Position numbers and translations under genes: made by a program. Under the pieces are notes generated by a model, which saw only the letters and a program-made list of their open reading frames with translations, was not told the origin of the DNA and made no database searches. DNA of 40,741 bases from Nonomuraea candida (GTDB taxonomy: Bacteria > Actinomycetota > Actinomycetes > Streptosporangiales > Streptosporangiaceae). Each line of letters starts with the position of its first letter. Positions within the stretch are counted from its first letter, which is position 1. The stretch covers positions 1 through 40,741 of the forward strand of contig NZ_JOAG01000064.1 of assembly GCF_000725485.1 (NCBI RefSeq), in the 5' to 3' direction. Shown here in pieces: positions 26,023-33,699 of this stretch.

Positions 26023-27630
26023 TCAGGTGTCGGCGAGCAGGATCGCCGGGTTCTCCACGCAGTCGGCCACGTGGCGCAGGAACCCGCCGGCCGCGCCGCC
26101 GTCGCAGACCCGGTGGTCGAAGGTGAGCGAGAGCTGGGCGATCTTGCGGGGGACGACCGCGCCGTCGCGCACCCAGGGCCGGTCGATGACGCGGCCGACG
26201 CCGAGGATCGCCGCCTCGGGATGGTTGATGATGGGCGCGGAGCCGTCCACGCCGAAGACGCCGTAGTTGTTGAGCGTGAACGTGCCGCCGGTCAGCTCCT
26301 CCGGGCCCAGCCTGCCGGCGCGGGCCAGGCCGGTGAGCCGGGCCAGCTCGGCGGCGAGCCGGGCGGTGGTCATGAGGTGCGCGTCGCGGACCACGGGGAC
26401 CACCAGGCCGCGGTCGGTCTGGGCGGCGAAGCCGAGGTTGACGTGGCCGTACCTGACGATCTCGGACCGGGCGGCGTCCACCGTGGAGTTCAGCTCGGGG
26501 AAGCGGCGCAGGCCGTCCACGCAGATGCGGGCCAGCAGGGCCAGCAGGCCGATGCCGAGGCCGGGGCGGGAGCGCTTGAGCGCGTCCCTGGCGGCGACCA
26601 GGTCGGTGGCGTCCACGTCCACCCAGGTGGTGGCGTCGGGGATCTCGGCGCGGCTGCGGCTCAGCTTCTCGGCCGCCGCCCGCCGCAACCCGCGCAGCGG
26701 AACCCGCTCCGCCACCAGCCCCCCGCCCCGCCCGGCCGCCCCACCCAAGCCCTGCCCGGAGGGCGACCCAGCGGGGGAGCCGGCGGGGGAACCGGCGGGG
26801 AAGGCCGTGGGGGACCCGGTGGGCGAGTCGGCGGGCGAGTCGGCGGGGAAGGCCGTCGGGGAGGTGGCGGGGGTTCGGGCGGCGATGGCCTGCTCGACGT
26901 CGCGGCGCAGGATGACGGCGTGAGGACCGGTGGGGGTGACGCCGGTGAGCTCGATCCCGTGCTCACGGGCGATCCTCCGCACCAGCGGCGAGATCACCCG
27001 TGGCGCCTGCCCCTCCTCCGGCGCCTGCTCCCGCCCGGGACGGGGACCGCCGGAGGGATGCTCGGGCGGGTCTTCAGCGACGGCCAGGGATTCGGCCGGG
27101 TGAGCCGTGGTGGGGCGCGCAGCCGAGGGGCGGCGGCGCCGGCGGGTGCGGGCGGTGTGGCCGGTGCCGTAGCCGATGAGGACGTTGCCGGAGCCGGCGC
27201 GTTCCTCCTCCCGGTACCGCGCCGCCGCCGGGTCCTCGGCGGGCACGTTCCGGGCGGCCGGGTCACCGGCGGGGACGCCTCGGGTGTCCAGGTCTCCGGC
27301 GGTGATGCCTCCAGGGTTCGGCTCTTCAGTGGTGATGCCTGCGGGGTCCGGGTCTTCGGTGGTCGCGTCCGCAGGGGCCGCGGGGCCGATCTCGATGAGG
27401 GGCTCGCCGACCGACAGGACGGCGCCGGCCTCGGCGTGCAGGGCCAGCACGGTGCCCGCGTACGGGACGGGCACCTCCACGGCGGCCTTGGCCGTCTCGA
27501 CCTCCACCACGATCTGGTCGATCTCCACCGTGTCGCCGACCCCGACCTTCCAGTGGATGATCTCGGCCTCGGTCAGCCCTTCGCCGAGGTCGGGCAGGCG
27601 GAACACCTGGCGGGTGGCCGTGACGGTCAT
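26023..27630 (-). CDS. bkdC: 2-oxoacid dehydrogenase E2 (dihydrolipoamide acyltransferase)
   Basis: A 535-residue core subunit moving acyl groups from E1 to CoA. One lipoyl domain (8-85) with the lipoylated K48 in VEVETAKAAVEVPV. An Asp/Pro/Thr-rich linker with repeated DPxxxxTTE-like units. The E1/E3-binding domain is VISPLVRRIAREHGIELTG. A second linker repeats SPTAFPADSPADSP-like units. The catalytic domain ends with DHRVCDGGAAGGF, holding the active His and Asp. ATG at 27630 overlaps the E1 beta stop (ATGA). With the Lrp regulator upstream, branched-chain (or arylpyruvate) substrates are more likely than pyruvate. No E3 gene is in the window. Confidence 0.88.
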   Translation of the reverse strand: MTVTATRQVFRLPDLGEGLTEAEIIHWKVGVGDTVEIDQIVVEVETAKAAVEVPVPYAGTVLALHAEAGAVLSVGEPLIEIGPAAPADATTEDPDPAGITTEEPNPGGITAGDLDTRGVPAGDPAARNVPAEDPAAARYREEERAGSGNVLIGYGTGHTARTRRRRRPSAARPTTAHPAESLAVAEDPPEHPSGGPRPGREQAPEEGQAPRVISPLVRRIAREHGIELTGVTPTGPHAVILRRDVEQAIAARTPATSPTAFPADSPADSPTGSPTAFPAGSPAGSPAGSPSGQGLGGAAGRGGGLVAERVPLRGLRRAAAEKLSRSRAEIPDATTWVDVDATDLVAARDALKRSRPGLGIGLLALLARICVDGLRRFPELNSTVDAARSEIVRYGHVNLGFAAQTDRGLVVPVVRDAHLMTTARLAAELARLTGLARAGRLGPEELTGGTFTLNNYGVFGVDGSAPIINHPEAAILGVGRVIDRPWVRDGAVVPRKIAQLSLTFDHRVCDGGAAGGFLRHVADCVENPAILLADT

Positions 27631-28823
27631 GACGCCTCCCCGCCCAGGTGCAGCACGTCGGGCCGGTCGTCGAACTGCAGCCGGTCCACCGCGTCGAGGA
27701 CCCGGTCGGCGTCCGGCAGGTGCGCGTGCTCCAGTTTCGGCGGCGGGTAGGGGATGTCGAACCCGGTCACGCGCAGCACGGGCGCGGCCAGCGAGTGGAA
27801 GCAGCGCTCCTGGACGCGGGCCGCGATCTCCGCGCCCACGCCGGCGAACCCCTGGGCCTCCTGGATCACCACGCACCGCCCCGTCCTGCGTACGGAGGCC
27901 GTGACGGTCTCGTCGTCGAACGGCACGATCGTGCGCAGGTCCACCACCTCCAGGGAGAGGCCGTCGGCGGCGGCAGTCTCGGCGGCCTGCAGCGCGACCG
28001 GCACGCCGGGGCCGTAGGCGACGAGCGTCGCGTCGCGGCCCGCGCGGCGCACCACCGCCCGCCCGAAGCCGGGGGCGCGCCGGGCGCCGGGGGTGAAGGC
28101 TTCCTTGGCCCAGTAGAGCCGCTTGGGCTCCATGAAGATCACCGGGTCGGGGTCGGCGATGGCGTCGCGCAGCAGCCAGTACGCGTCCTCCACCGTGGCC
28201 GGCGTGACGACCTTCAGGCCGGGCGTGTGGGCGTAGTACGCCTCGCTGGAGTCGCAGTGGTGCTCGACGCCGCCGATGCCGCCCGCGTACGGGATGCGGA
28301 TCACCATCGGCAGCGTCACCCGGCCCCGGGTGCGGTTGCGGGTCTTGGCCACGTGGGAGGCGATCTGCTCGAAGGCCGGGTAGGCGAAGGCGTCGAACTG
28401 CATCTCCACCACCGGGCGGAAGCCGCCCATGGCCATGCCCACCGCCAGCCCCGCGATGCCGGACTCGGCCAGCGGCGTGTCGAAGCACCGCTCCTCGCCG
28501 AACTCCTTGGTCAGCCCGTCGGTGATGCGGAACACGCCGCCCAGCGGCCCGACGTCCTCGCCGAAGACGAGCACCCGCTCGTCCTCGCGCAGCGCGTCGC
28601 GCAGCGCCGCGTTCAACGCCTGCGCCATCGACATGGAGCCGGGCACGGCCGCGGCCCGGGCCTGGGCAGGAGGCGCGGACGGGGCCGGGGGCGCAGGGGC
28701 CGGGGGCGCGGGGGCCGGGGGCGCGGACGGGGCCGCCGTCGCAGCGGCGGGCACGGACGCCGGCCCGGACGCCGAGGCCGGTCCGGCTGCCGGTGCGGGC
28801 GCGGACATGGGGATCGTGGTCAT
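27627..28823 (-). CDS. bkdB: 2-oxoacid dehydrogenase E1 beta subunit with Ala/Pro extension
   Basis: A 398-residue subunit. Residues 64-398 are a normal E1 beta: MAQALNAALRDALREDERV, VFGEDVGPLGGVFRITDGL, FDTPLAESGIAGLAVGMAM and GVEHHCDSSEAYYAHTPGL. Residues 1-63 are an Ala/Pro/Ser-rich arm (PAPAPPAPAPPAPSAPP) not usual in this subunit and like the flexible linkers of E2. The long start is supported by GGAGGAG four bases before ATG 28823; ATG 28634, where the fold begins, has none. It lies one base behind the E1 alpha stop. Confidence 0.88.
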   Translation of the reverse strand: MTTIPMSAPAPAAGPASASGPASVPAAATAAPSAPPAPAPPAPAPPAPSAPPAQARAAAVPGSMSMAQALNAALRDALREDERVLVFGEDVGPLGGVFRITDGLTKEFGEERCFDTPLAESGIAGLAVGMAMGGFRPVVEMQFDAFAYPAFEQIASHVAKTRNRTRGRVTLPMVIRIPYAGGIGGVEHHCDSSEAYYAHTPGLKVVTPATVEDAYWLLRDAIADPDPVIFMEPKRLYWAKEAFTPGARRAPGFGRAVVRRAGRDATLVAYGPGVPVALQAAETAAADGLSLEVVDLRTIVPFDDETVTASVRRTGRCVVIQEAQGFAGVGAEIAARVQERCFHSLAAPVLRVTGFDIPYPPPKLEHAHLPDADRVLDAVDRLQFDDRPDVLHLGGEAS

Positions 28824-28824
28824 G

Positions 28825-29922
28825 TCACTCCTCCGTGGCGGTCAGCTCGGCCGCCAGCAGCGCGCGCTGCTCGCGCAACTGCGGCGTCGGGACGGCGAAG
28901 ACGTGCTCGAACAGCTCGAACGGATCCGTCTCCGGCTCGGCGTTCATGCTGTCGCGCAGCCGCGCGGCGTACTCCTCGGCGGCCTCGTGGGCGGCGGCGA
29001 CGCCCGCCTCGTCCAGCAGGCCCCGGCCGCGCAGGTAGGTCTCCAGCCGGGCCAGCGGGTCGGCGGCCAGCCACCGCTCGACCTCCCCGGCGTCGCGGTA
29101 GCGGGTGGCGTCGTCGGCGTTGGTGTGCGGGTCCATCCGGTACGTGTGCGCCTCCACCAGGAACGGCCCGCCACCGTCACGGGCGTGCCGGACGGCCTCG
29201 GCCAGCACGGCCAGCACCGCCACCAGGTCGTTGCCGTCCACCTGCTCGGAGCGGACGCCGTACCCGATGCCCTTGTAGGCGAGCGCGGGGGCGGCGCTCT
29301 GGCGGGCCAGCGGCACCGAGATGGCGTACTTGTTGTTCTGCACGAAGAACACGACCGGGCAGCGCAGCACGGCCGCGTAGTTGAGCGCCTCGTGAAAGTC
29401 GCCCTCGCTGGTGCCGCCGTCGCCGATGAAGGCCATCACGACGGCGTCCTCGCCCCTGCGGCGCAGCGCCTCGGCCATGCCGACGGCGTGGATGGTCTGG
29501 GTGGCCAGCGGCGTGCACTGGGGGGCGACGCGGGTGGCGGCGGGGTCGTAGCCGCAGTGCCAGTCGCCGCGCAGCAGGGTGAGCACCTCGACGGGATCGA
29601 GGCCGCGCGCCACCAGCGCCACGCTGTCGCGGTAGGTGGGAAACAGCCAGTCGGCGGCGCGCAGCGCGAGCACGCCGCCGACCTGGCAGGCCTCCTGGCC
29701 GCGGCTGGAGGGGTAGACGGCCAGCCGGCCCTGCTTGGTCAGGGCGGTCGCCTGGCGGTCGAAGCGGCGGCCGAGGACCATCCGGCGGTAGCCCTCTGCC
29801 AGCAGCTCGTCCGCGGGCGCCCGGTATGCGGTGGGCGGGTCGACGGCGGTGCCGTCCTCGGCGACGAAGCGCACGGGGACGGGCGCGGGGAGAAGACCGT
29901 CGACCACCTGACGATGGACCAT
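28825..29922 (-). CDS. bkdA: 2-oxoacid dehydrogenase E1 alpha subunit (thiamine diphosphate)
   Basis: A 365-residue subunit that decarboxylates the 2-oxoacid. The thiamine diphosphate motif is AFIGDGGTSEGDFHEALNYA to FFVQNN. The lipoyl-contact and phosphorylation-loop region is EAHTYRMDPHTNADDATRYR. RRMVLGRRFDRQATALTKQGRL, a mark of branched-chain type E1, is at about residues 45-66. ATG 29922 (MVHRQVVDGLLP) is used; only a weak purine stretch precedes it. It is the first gene of the three-gene operon. The 246-base gap upstream holds the 43-bp shared element. Confidence 0.88.
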   Translation of the reverse strand: MVHRQVVDGLLPAPVPVRFVAEDGTAVDPPTAYRAPADELLAEGYRRMVLGRRFDRQATALTKQGRLAVYPSSRGQEACQVGGVLALRAADWLFPTYRDSVALVARGLDPVEVLTLLRGDWHCGYDPAATRVAPQCTPLATQTIHAVGMAEALRRRGEDAVVMAFIGDGGTSEGDFHEALNYAAVLRCPVVFFVQNNKYAISVPLARQSAAPALAYKGIGYGVRSEQVDGNDLVAVLAVLAEAVRHARDGGGPFLVEAHTYRMDPHTNADDATRYRDAGEVERWLAADPLARLETYLRGRGLLDEAGVAAAHEAAEEYAARLRDSMNAEPETDPFELFEHVFAVPTPQLREQRALLAAELTATEE

Positions 29923-29972
29923 GGCGACGCTCGCTTTCGCTGGACGTTTGACAAGAGAAGCGTCCGCCCGGC

Positions 29973-30015
29973 GAGCCACCTGTTCAAGACATCGGGCACG
30001 ATAGGCGACAAATGG
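29973..30015 (+). promoter_or_regulatory. 43-bp conserved element before the oxoacid dehydrogenase operon
   Basis: This element matches 30706-30748 (minus strand) at 30 of 43 positions without gaps. The conserved blocks are GAGCCA, GT-CA, ATCGGGCAC, AT, GCGACA and TGG. It stands 51-93 bases before the E1 alpha start. Its copy lies just before the Lrp-type gene, so it is best read as the binding site of that regulator. Confidence 0.7.
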
Positions 30016-30109
30016 CCTCAGAGTGGCCTTACCGGTGCCAAATGTCGATCCACGGACGGAGTGACGGGCGACACACCGGACGTTTTGCCCGGCAGGCGCG
30101 GCCCGGGAC

Positions 30110-30202
30110 AAGCCCCGGGCCTTGCCCCCTTCCGCGCCCGGGGTCAGCGCCCCTTCCGCGCCCCGGGGTCAGCCCCGGGCCTTGCCCCATTCCGCGCCCC
30201 GG
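30110..30202 (-). repeat. Degenerate tandem repeat of the lrp gene end
   Basis: The last codons of the regulator gene (the unit around AGCCCCGGGCCTTGCCCC and TTCCGCGCCC, 30170-30202) recur at 30110-30141 and, shortened, at 30143-30167. The copies lie behind the stop codon on the minus strand. Confidence 0.7.
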
Positions 30203-30678
30203 CCGCGGGCCTCGTCGAAGACGAGCCACGTCCGCGTGGCCCGTACGCCCGGGATGTCCTGGACGCGTTCGAGCACCACGTGCCGCAGCACCTCGTTGTC
30301 CGGCGTCCTGACCAGCACCAGGAGGTCGTAGTCGCCGCCGACCATGGCGATGTGCTCGACGTAGGCGATCTCGCGCAGCCGCGCCGACACCTCCCGCCAG
30401 GCGTTCTGCTCGATCGTCACCGACACGTACGCGCTGGTGCCCAGCCCCGCCTTCGCCGGCGCGAGCTCGGCCCGGAACCCCGTGATCACGCCGTCGTCCA
30501 GCAGCCGGCCCAGTCGCGCGTAGGCGCTGGCGCGGGAGATGTGCACGCGCTCGGCCAGCGTGCGCACCGACACGCGGCCGTCACGCAGCAACTCGGCGAT
30601 GATCGCGCGGTCCACCTCGTCGAGCGGCGCGGCGGAACGCCCGGGCCAGCTCGCGCCCGTGCTCTCGTCGGTCGACAT
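30169..30678 (-). CDS. bkdR: Lrp/AsnC-family regulator (BkdR-type)
   Basis: A 169-residue regulator. The N-terminal helix-turn-helix is LDEVDRAIIAELLRDGRVS and RTLAERVHISRASAYARLGRLLDDG. The C-terminal RAM domain (ligand binding and oligomers) is AYVSVTIEQNAWREVSARL to YDLLVLVRTPDNEVL. ATG at 30678 is chosen because GAGGAAGG lies just upstream. The in-frame ATG at 30720 falls inside the conserved 43-bp element and lacks such a site. It lies immediately upstream of the dehydrogenase operon on the same strand, as bkdR genes do, and probably responds to branched-chain or aromatic amino acids. Confidence 0.85.
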   Translation of the reverse strand: MSTDESTGASWPGRSAAPLDEVDRAIIAELLRDGRVSVRTLAERVHISRASAYARLGRLLDDGVITGFRAELAPAKAGLGTSAYVSVTIEQNAWREVSARLREIAYVEHIAMVGGDYDLLVLVRTPDNEVLRHVVLERVQDIPGVRATRTWLVFDEARGRGAEWGKARG

Positions 30679-30705
30679 CCGGCCTTCCTCGCGCCGTCCG
30701 GGAGT

Positions 30706-30748
30706 CCAAGTGTCGCTCATTGTGCCCGATCCGCTGGACGAATGGCTC
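30706..30748 (-). promoter_or_regulatory. 43-bp conserved element before the Lrp-type gene
   Basis: This is the second copy of the element at 29973-30015, in opposite orientation, 28-70 bases before the regulator's start codon. It suggests that the regulator controls its own gene as well as the dehydrogenase operon. Confidence 0.7.
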
Positions 30749-30770
30749 CCGGCGGCGCGGGGAGGACCGT

Positions 30771-31562
30771 TCAGCGTCCCTCGAAGGTGGGTCTGCGCTT
30801 GGCCAGGAACGCCTCGACCGCCGCGGCGTGGTCGCCGCTCAGGCCCAGCCGGGCCTGGGCCTGCGCCTCGGCGGCCAGCGTCGCGCCGAGGTCCCGCTCC
30901 CACGACTGGGCGATGAGCCGTTTCGACGCGGCGTACGCGGCGGTGGGCCCGGCCGCGAGCCGCGCCGCCAGCGCCCGCCCCGCCGCGCCCACCTCCTCGC
31001 GCGGCACCACCTGCCCCGAGATGCCCCACGCCACCGCCTGCTGGGCGGAGAAGGGCTCGGCCAGCAGGACGAGCTCCCTGGCCCGCGCCTCGCCGACCGC
31101 CCGCGTGAGCGTGGCCGACAGGCCGGAGTCGCAGGTCAGCCCGATCGCGGCGAAGGCCGTCCCGAGCACGGCGTCCTCGGCCAGGACCCGCAGGTCGCAG
31201 GCGAGCGCCAGCGCCAGCCCGGCGCCCACGCAGGTGCCGTTGACGGCCGCGACCACCGGCTTGCCCATCGTGGCCAGCAGCCGCACCACCGGCGCGTAGT
31301 CCTCCTCGACGGTGTCGAACGCGTGCGCCGGGTCCGCGCGCAGCGCCGCCGCGTGCTCGGCCAGGTCCTGCCCGGCGCAGAACGCCCCGCCCGCCCCGGT
31401 CAGCAGCACCGCCCGGACGGCGTCGTCGCCGGCGACGTCCTCCAGCGCGCCGCGCAGCTCGGTCTTGGTCTTGCCGTCCAGCGCGTTGCGGCGCTCGGGC
31501 CGGTTGATGGTCACCACGGCCGCGGCGCCGTCGCGTTCGAGCAGGACCGCGCCGCCGCTCAC
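30771..31562 (-). CDS. paaG: Enoyl-CoA hydratase/isomerase (PaaG-like)
   Basis: A 263-residue crotonase-fold enzyme. The oxyanion-hole segments are GAGGAFCAGQDLAEH and NGTCVGAGLALALACDLRV. The second catalytic region is GLTCDSGLSATLTRAVGEARA, with Asp where PaaG isomerases carry their single acidic residue. GQDL and CDSG together resemble PaaG, which rearranges the ring epoxide of phenylacetyl-CoA to the oxepin. GTG 31562 overlaps the PaaZ stop (GTGA), so the two are co-translated. The name rests on motif and neighbour. Confidence 0.78.
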   Translation of the reverse strand: MSGGAVLLERDGAAAVVTINRPERRNALDGKTKTELRGALEDVAGDDAVRAVLLTGAGGAFCAGQDLAEHAAALRADPAHAFDTVEEDYAPVVRLLATMGKPVVAAVNGTCVGAGLALALACDLRVLAEDAVLGTAFAAIGLTCDSGLSATLTRAVGEARARELVLLAEPFSAQQAVAWGISGQVVPREEVGAAGRALAARLAAGPTAAYAASKRLIAQSWERDLGATLAAEAQAQARLGLSGDHAAAVEAFLAKRRPTFEGR

Positions 31563-33592
31563 GCCTGCTCCCAGGTCTTGGCCACGAGGGTGAGCACGTC
31601 GTACGTGGCGACCGCCTGGCCCTCCTGGTTGGTCACCAGGGCGTCCCAGCGGACCTCGCCGTAGTCGGCGTTGGCACGCGGCGTGATCTGCTTGACGGTC
31701 AGCGTCACGGCGATGGAGTCGCCCGCCTTGACGGGGGTGAGGAAGCGCAGGGCGTCCACGCCGAAGTTGGCCAGCACGGGCCCAGGGGCCGGGTCGACGA
31801 AGAGCCCGGCGGCCAGGGAGACGACCAGGTAGCCGTGCGCGACGATGCCGCCGAAGAGCGGGTTGCGCGCGGCGGCCTCGGGGTCGGTGTGGGCGTAGAA
31901 GGTGTCGCCGGTGAACTCGGCGAAGTGGTCGATGTCGGCGAGCGTGACGGTGCGCGGCGCGGAGCTGATGGTGTCGCCGATCCGCAGCTCGGCCAGGGAC
32001 TTGCGGAAGGGGTGCACGCCGGTGTCGCTGCGGGCGGCGCCCGTCGTCCACTGGCCGGTGATCGCGGTGAGCAGGTCGGGGGAGGACTGCACGGCGGTGC
32101 GCTGCATGTGGTGCAGGACGCCGCGGATCCCGCCGAGCTCCTCGCCGCCGCCGGCCCGCCCGGGTCCGCCGTGCACGAGGGTGGGCAGCGGGGAGCCGTG
32201 GCCGGTGGACTCCTTGGCGTCGTCGCGGTCCAGCACCAGGACGCGGCCGTGCCAGGGCGCGAGCCCGAGCACGACGGAGCGGGCCACGGCGGGGTCGTGG
32301 GTGGCCACGGAGGCGACCAGGCTGCCCCGGCCGCGCGCGGCCAGCGCGATCGCCTCGTCCAGCCCGTCGTAGGCGAGCACGGTGCTGACCGGGCCGAACG
32401 GCTCCACGTCGTGCGGCTCGGTGGCGCCGGGGCGCGCCCGCAGCACCAGCGGGTTCATGAACGCGCCGCGCCCGGCGTCGCCGTCGGGCGGGGCCGCGCC
32501 GTCGCCGTAGACCACCTCGGCGCCCGCGGTCAGCGCCTCGACGGCCTTGCGCACCTCGTCACGCTGGCCGAGGCTGGCCAGCGGCCCCATCCGCACGTCC
32601 GGGTTGCGCGGGTCGCCGACCGTCACCTTCCCCAGGCGCGCGGCCAGCGCCTCCACCACCTGGCCGGCCAGCGGGGCGGGGACGAGCACCCGGCGGATGG
32701 CCGTGCACTTCTGCCCCGCCTTGACCGTCATCTCGGTGACGACGCCCTTGACGAACAGGTCGAACTCCGGATCGTCGGGCCGCACGTCGGGGCCGAGGAT
32801 CGAGCAGTTCAGCGAGTCGGCCTCCACGCCCAGCACGACGCCGCCGTCCAGCACGTTCGGGTGGCGGCGCAGGATGCCGGCGGTGTGCGCGGAGCCGGTG
32901 AAGGCCACGGAGTCCTGCACGGTCAGCTCGTCGAGCAGGCCCCCGGCGCTGCCGGCCAGGAGCTGGAGCGCGCCCTCGGGCAGGAGGCCGGAGGCGATGA
33001 TCTGCCGGACGGCCCGCTCGGTGAGGTAGGCGGTCTGGGAGGCCGGCTTGACGATCGTGGGCAGCCCGGCGAGGAAGGCCGGGGCGAGCTTCTCCAGCAT
33101 GCCCCAGACGGGGAAGTTGAAGGCGTTGATCTGCGCGGCCACGCCGGGCCTGGAGGTGTAGAGGTGCCGGCCGACGAACGTGCCGCCCTTGCCCAGCCGC
33201 TCCAGGCCGCCGTCCAGGACGATCGTGTCGTTGGGCAGCTCGCGCACGCCCTTGCTCGCGTAGCTGAACAGGGTGCCGATGCCGCCGTCCACGTCCACGG
33301 CGGTGTCGCGGGCGGTGGCGCCGGTCTTCACCGACAGGTCGTACAGCTCCTCCTTGCGCTCGATGAGGTGCTTGGCCAGCGCCTTGAGCAGGCCCGCCCG
33401 CTCGTGGAAGGTCAGGGACCGCAGCGCCGGCCCGCCGACCTCCCGGCCGTGCCGGACCATCGCGGCGACGTCCAGCCCCCGGCTGGAGACGCGCGCGACC
33501 TCCTCGCCGGTGGCCGCGTCCAGCAGTGGCTCCCCGTCGTCGGCGGCGCGGAACCATCGTCCGGCGGCGTAGCTCTCCAGCAGCGTGCTCAT
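31559..33592 (-). CDS. paaZ: PaaZ: oxepin-CoA hydrolase / semialdehyde dehydrogenase
   Basis: A 677-residue two-domain enzyme that opens the oxepin-CoA ring and oxidises the resulting aldehyde. Residues 1-520 are an aldehyde dehydrogenase: NAFNFPVWGMLEKLAPAFL, FTGSAHTAG, EADSLN (about 258) and the catalytic Cys296 in KAGQKCTAIRR. Residues about 535-677 are a MaoC-type hydratase with FTGDTFYAHTDPEAA and NPLFGGIVAHGYLV. Length and order equal the E. coli enzyme. GGAGAGGAG stands before ATG 33592. It is divergent from paaA across a 107-base gap. Confidence 0.95.
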   Translation of the reverse strand: MSTLLESYAAGRWFRAADDGEPLLDAATGEEVARVSSRGLDVAAMVRHGREVGGPALRSLTFHERAGLLKALAKHLIERKEELYDLSVKTGATARDTAVDVDGGIGTLFSYASKGVRELPNDTIVLDGGLERLGKGGTFVGRHLYTSRPGVAAQINAFNFPVWGMLEKLAPAFLAGLPTIVKPASQTAYLTERAVRQIIASGLLPEGALQLLAGSAGGLLDELTVQDSVAFTGSAHTAGILRRHPNVLDGGVVLGVEADSLNCSILGPDVRPDDPEFDLFVKGVVTEMTVKAGQKCTAIRRVLVPAPLAGQVVEALAARLGKVTVGDPRNPDVRMGPLASLGQRDEVRKAVEALTAGAEVVYGDGAAPPDGDAGRGAFMNPLVLRARPGATEPHDVEPFGPVSTVLAYDGLDEAIALAARGRGSLVASVATHDPAVARSVVLGLAPWHGRVLVLDRDDAKESTGHGSPLPTLVHGGPGRAGGGEELGGIRGVLHHMQRTAVQSSPDLLTAITGQWTTGAARSDTGVHPFRKSLAELRIGDTISSAPRTVTLADIDHFAEFTGDTFYAHTDPEAAARNPLFGGIVAHGYLVVSLAAGLFVDPAPGPVLANFGVDALRFLTPVKAGDSIAVTLTVKQITPRANADYGEVRWDALVTNQEGQAVATYDVLTLVAKTWEQA

Positions 33593-33652
33593 CCTGTCTC
33601 CTCTCCCCGGGCCTGACCTGCTTGCGCGGGCGCCCCTCCCTGTGCGACCTTA

Positions 33653-33674
33653 TTACTGACCGAGCGATAAGTAA
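33653..33674. promoter_or_regulatory. PaaR-like operator in the paaZ-paaA divergent gap
   Basis: The 22-base site starts TTACT and ends AGTAA as mirror images. Its left half ACTGACCGAGCG fits the half-site ACTnACCGnnCG of the PaaR operator as I recall it from corynebacteria; the inner right half does not keep CGGT. It overlaps the likely promoters of both divergent operons. The TetR gene at the end of the cluster is the expected binder. Confidence 0.55.
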
Positions 33675-33699
33675 ATGAGCCCGAGGTGTCGGAGGAAGA

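Noticed and set aside
25513..27750. Plus-strand open frame of 745 codons
   Set aside because: Antisense to the LOG and E2 genes, no family features; shadow frame.
28429..31299. Plus-strand open frame of 956 codons
   Set aside because: Covers the reverse strand of E1 beta, E1 alpha, lrp and paaG, all firmly identified.
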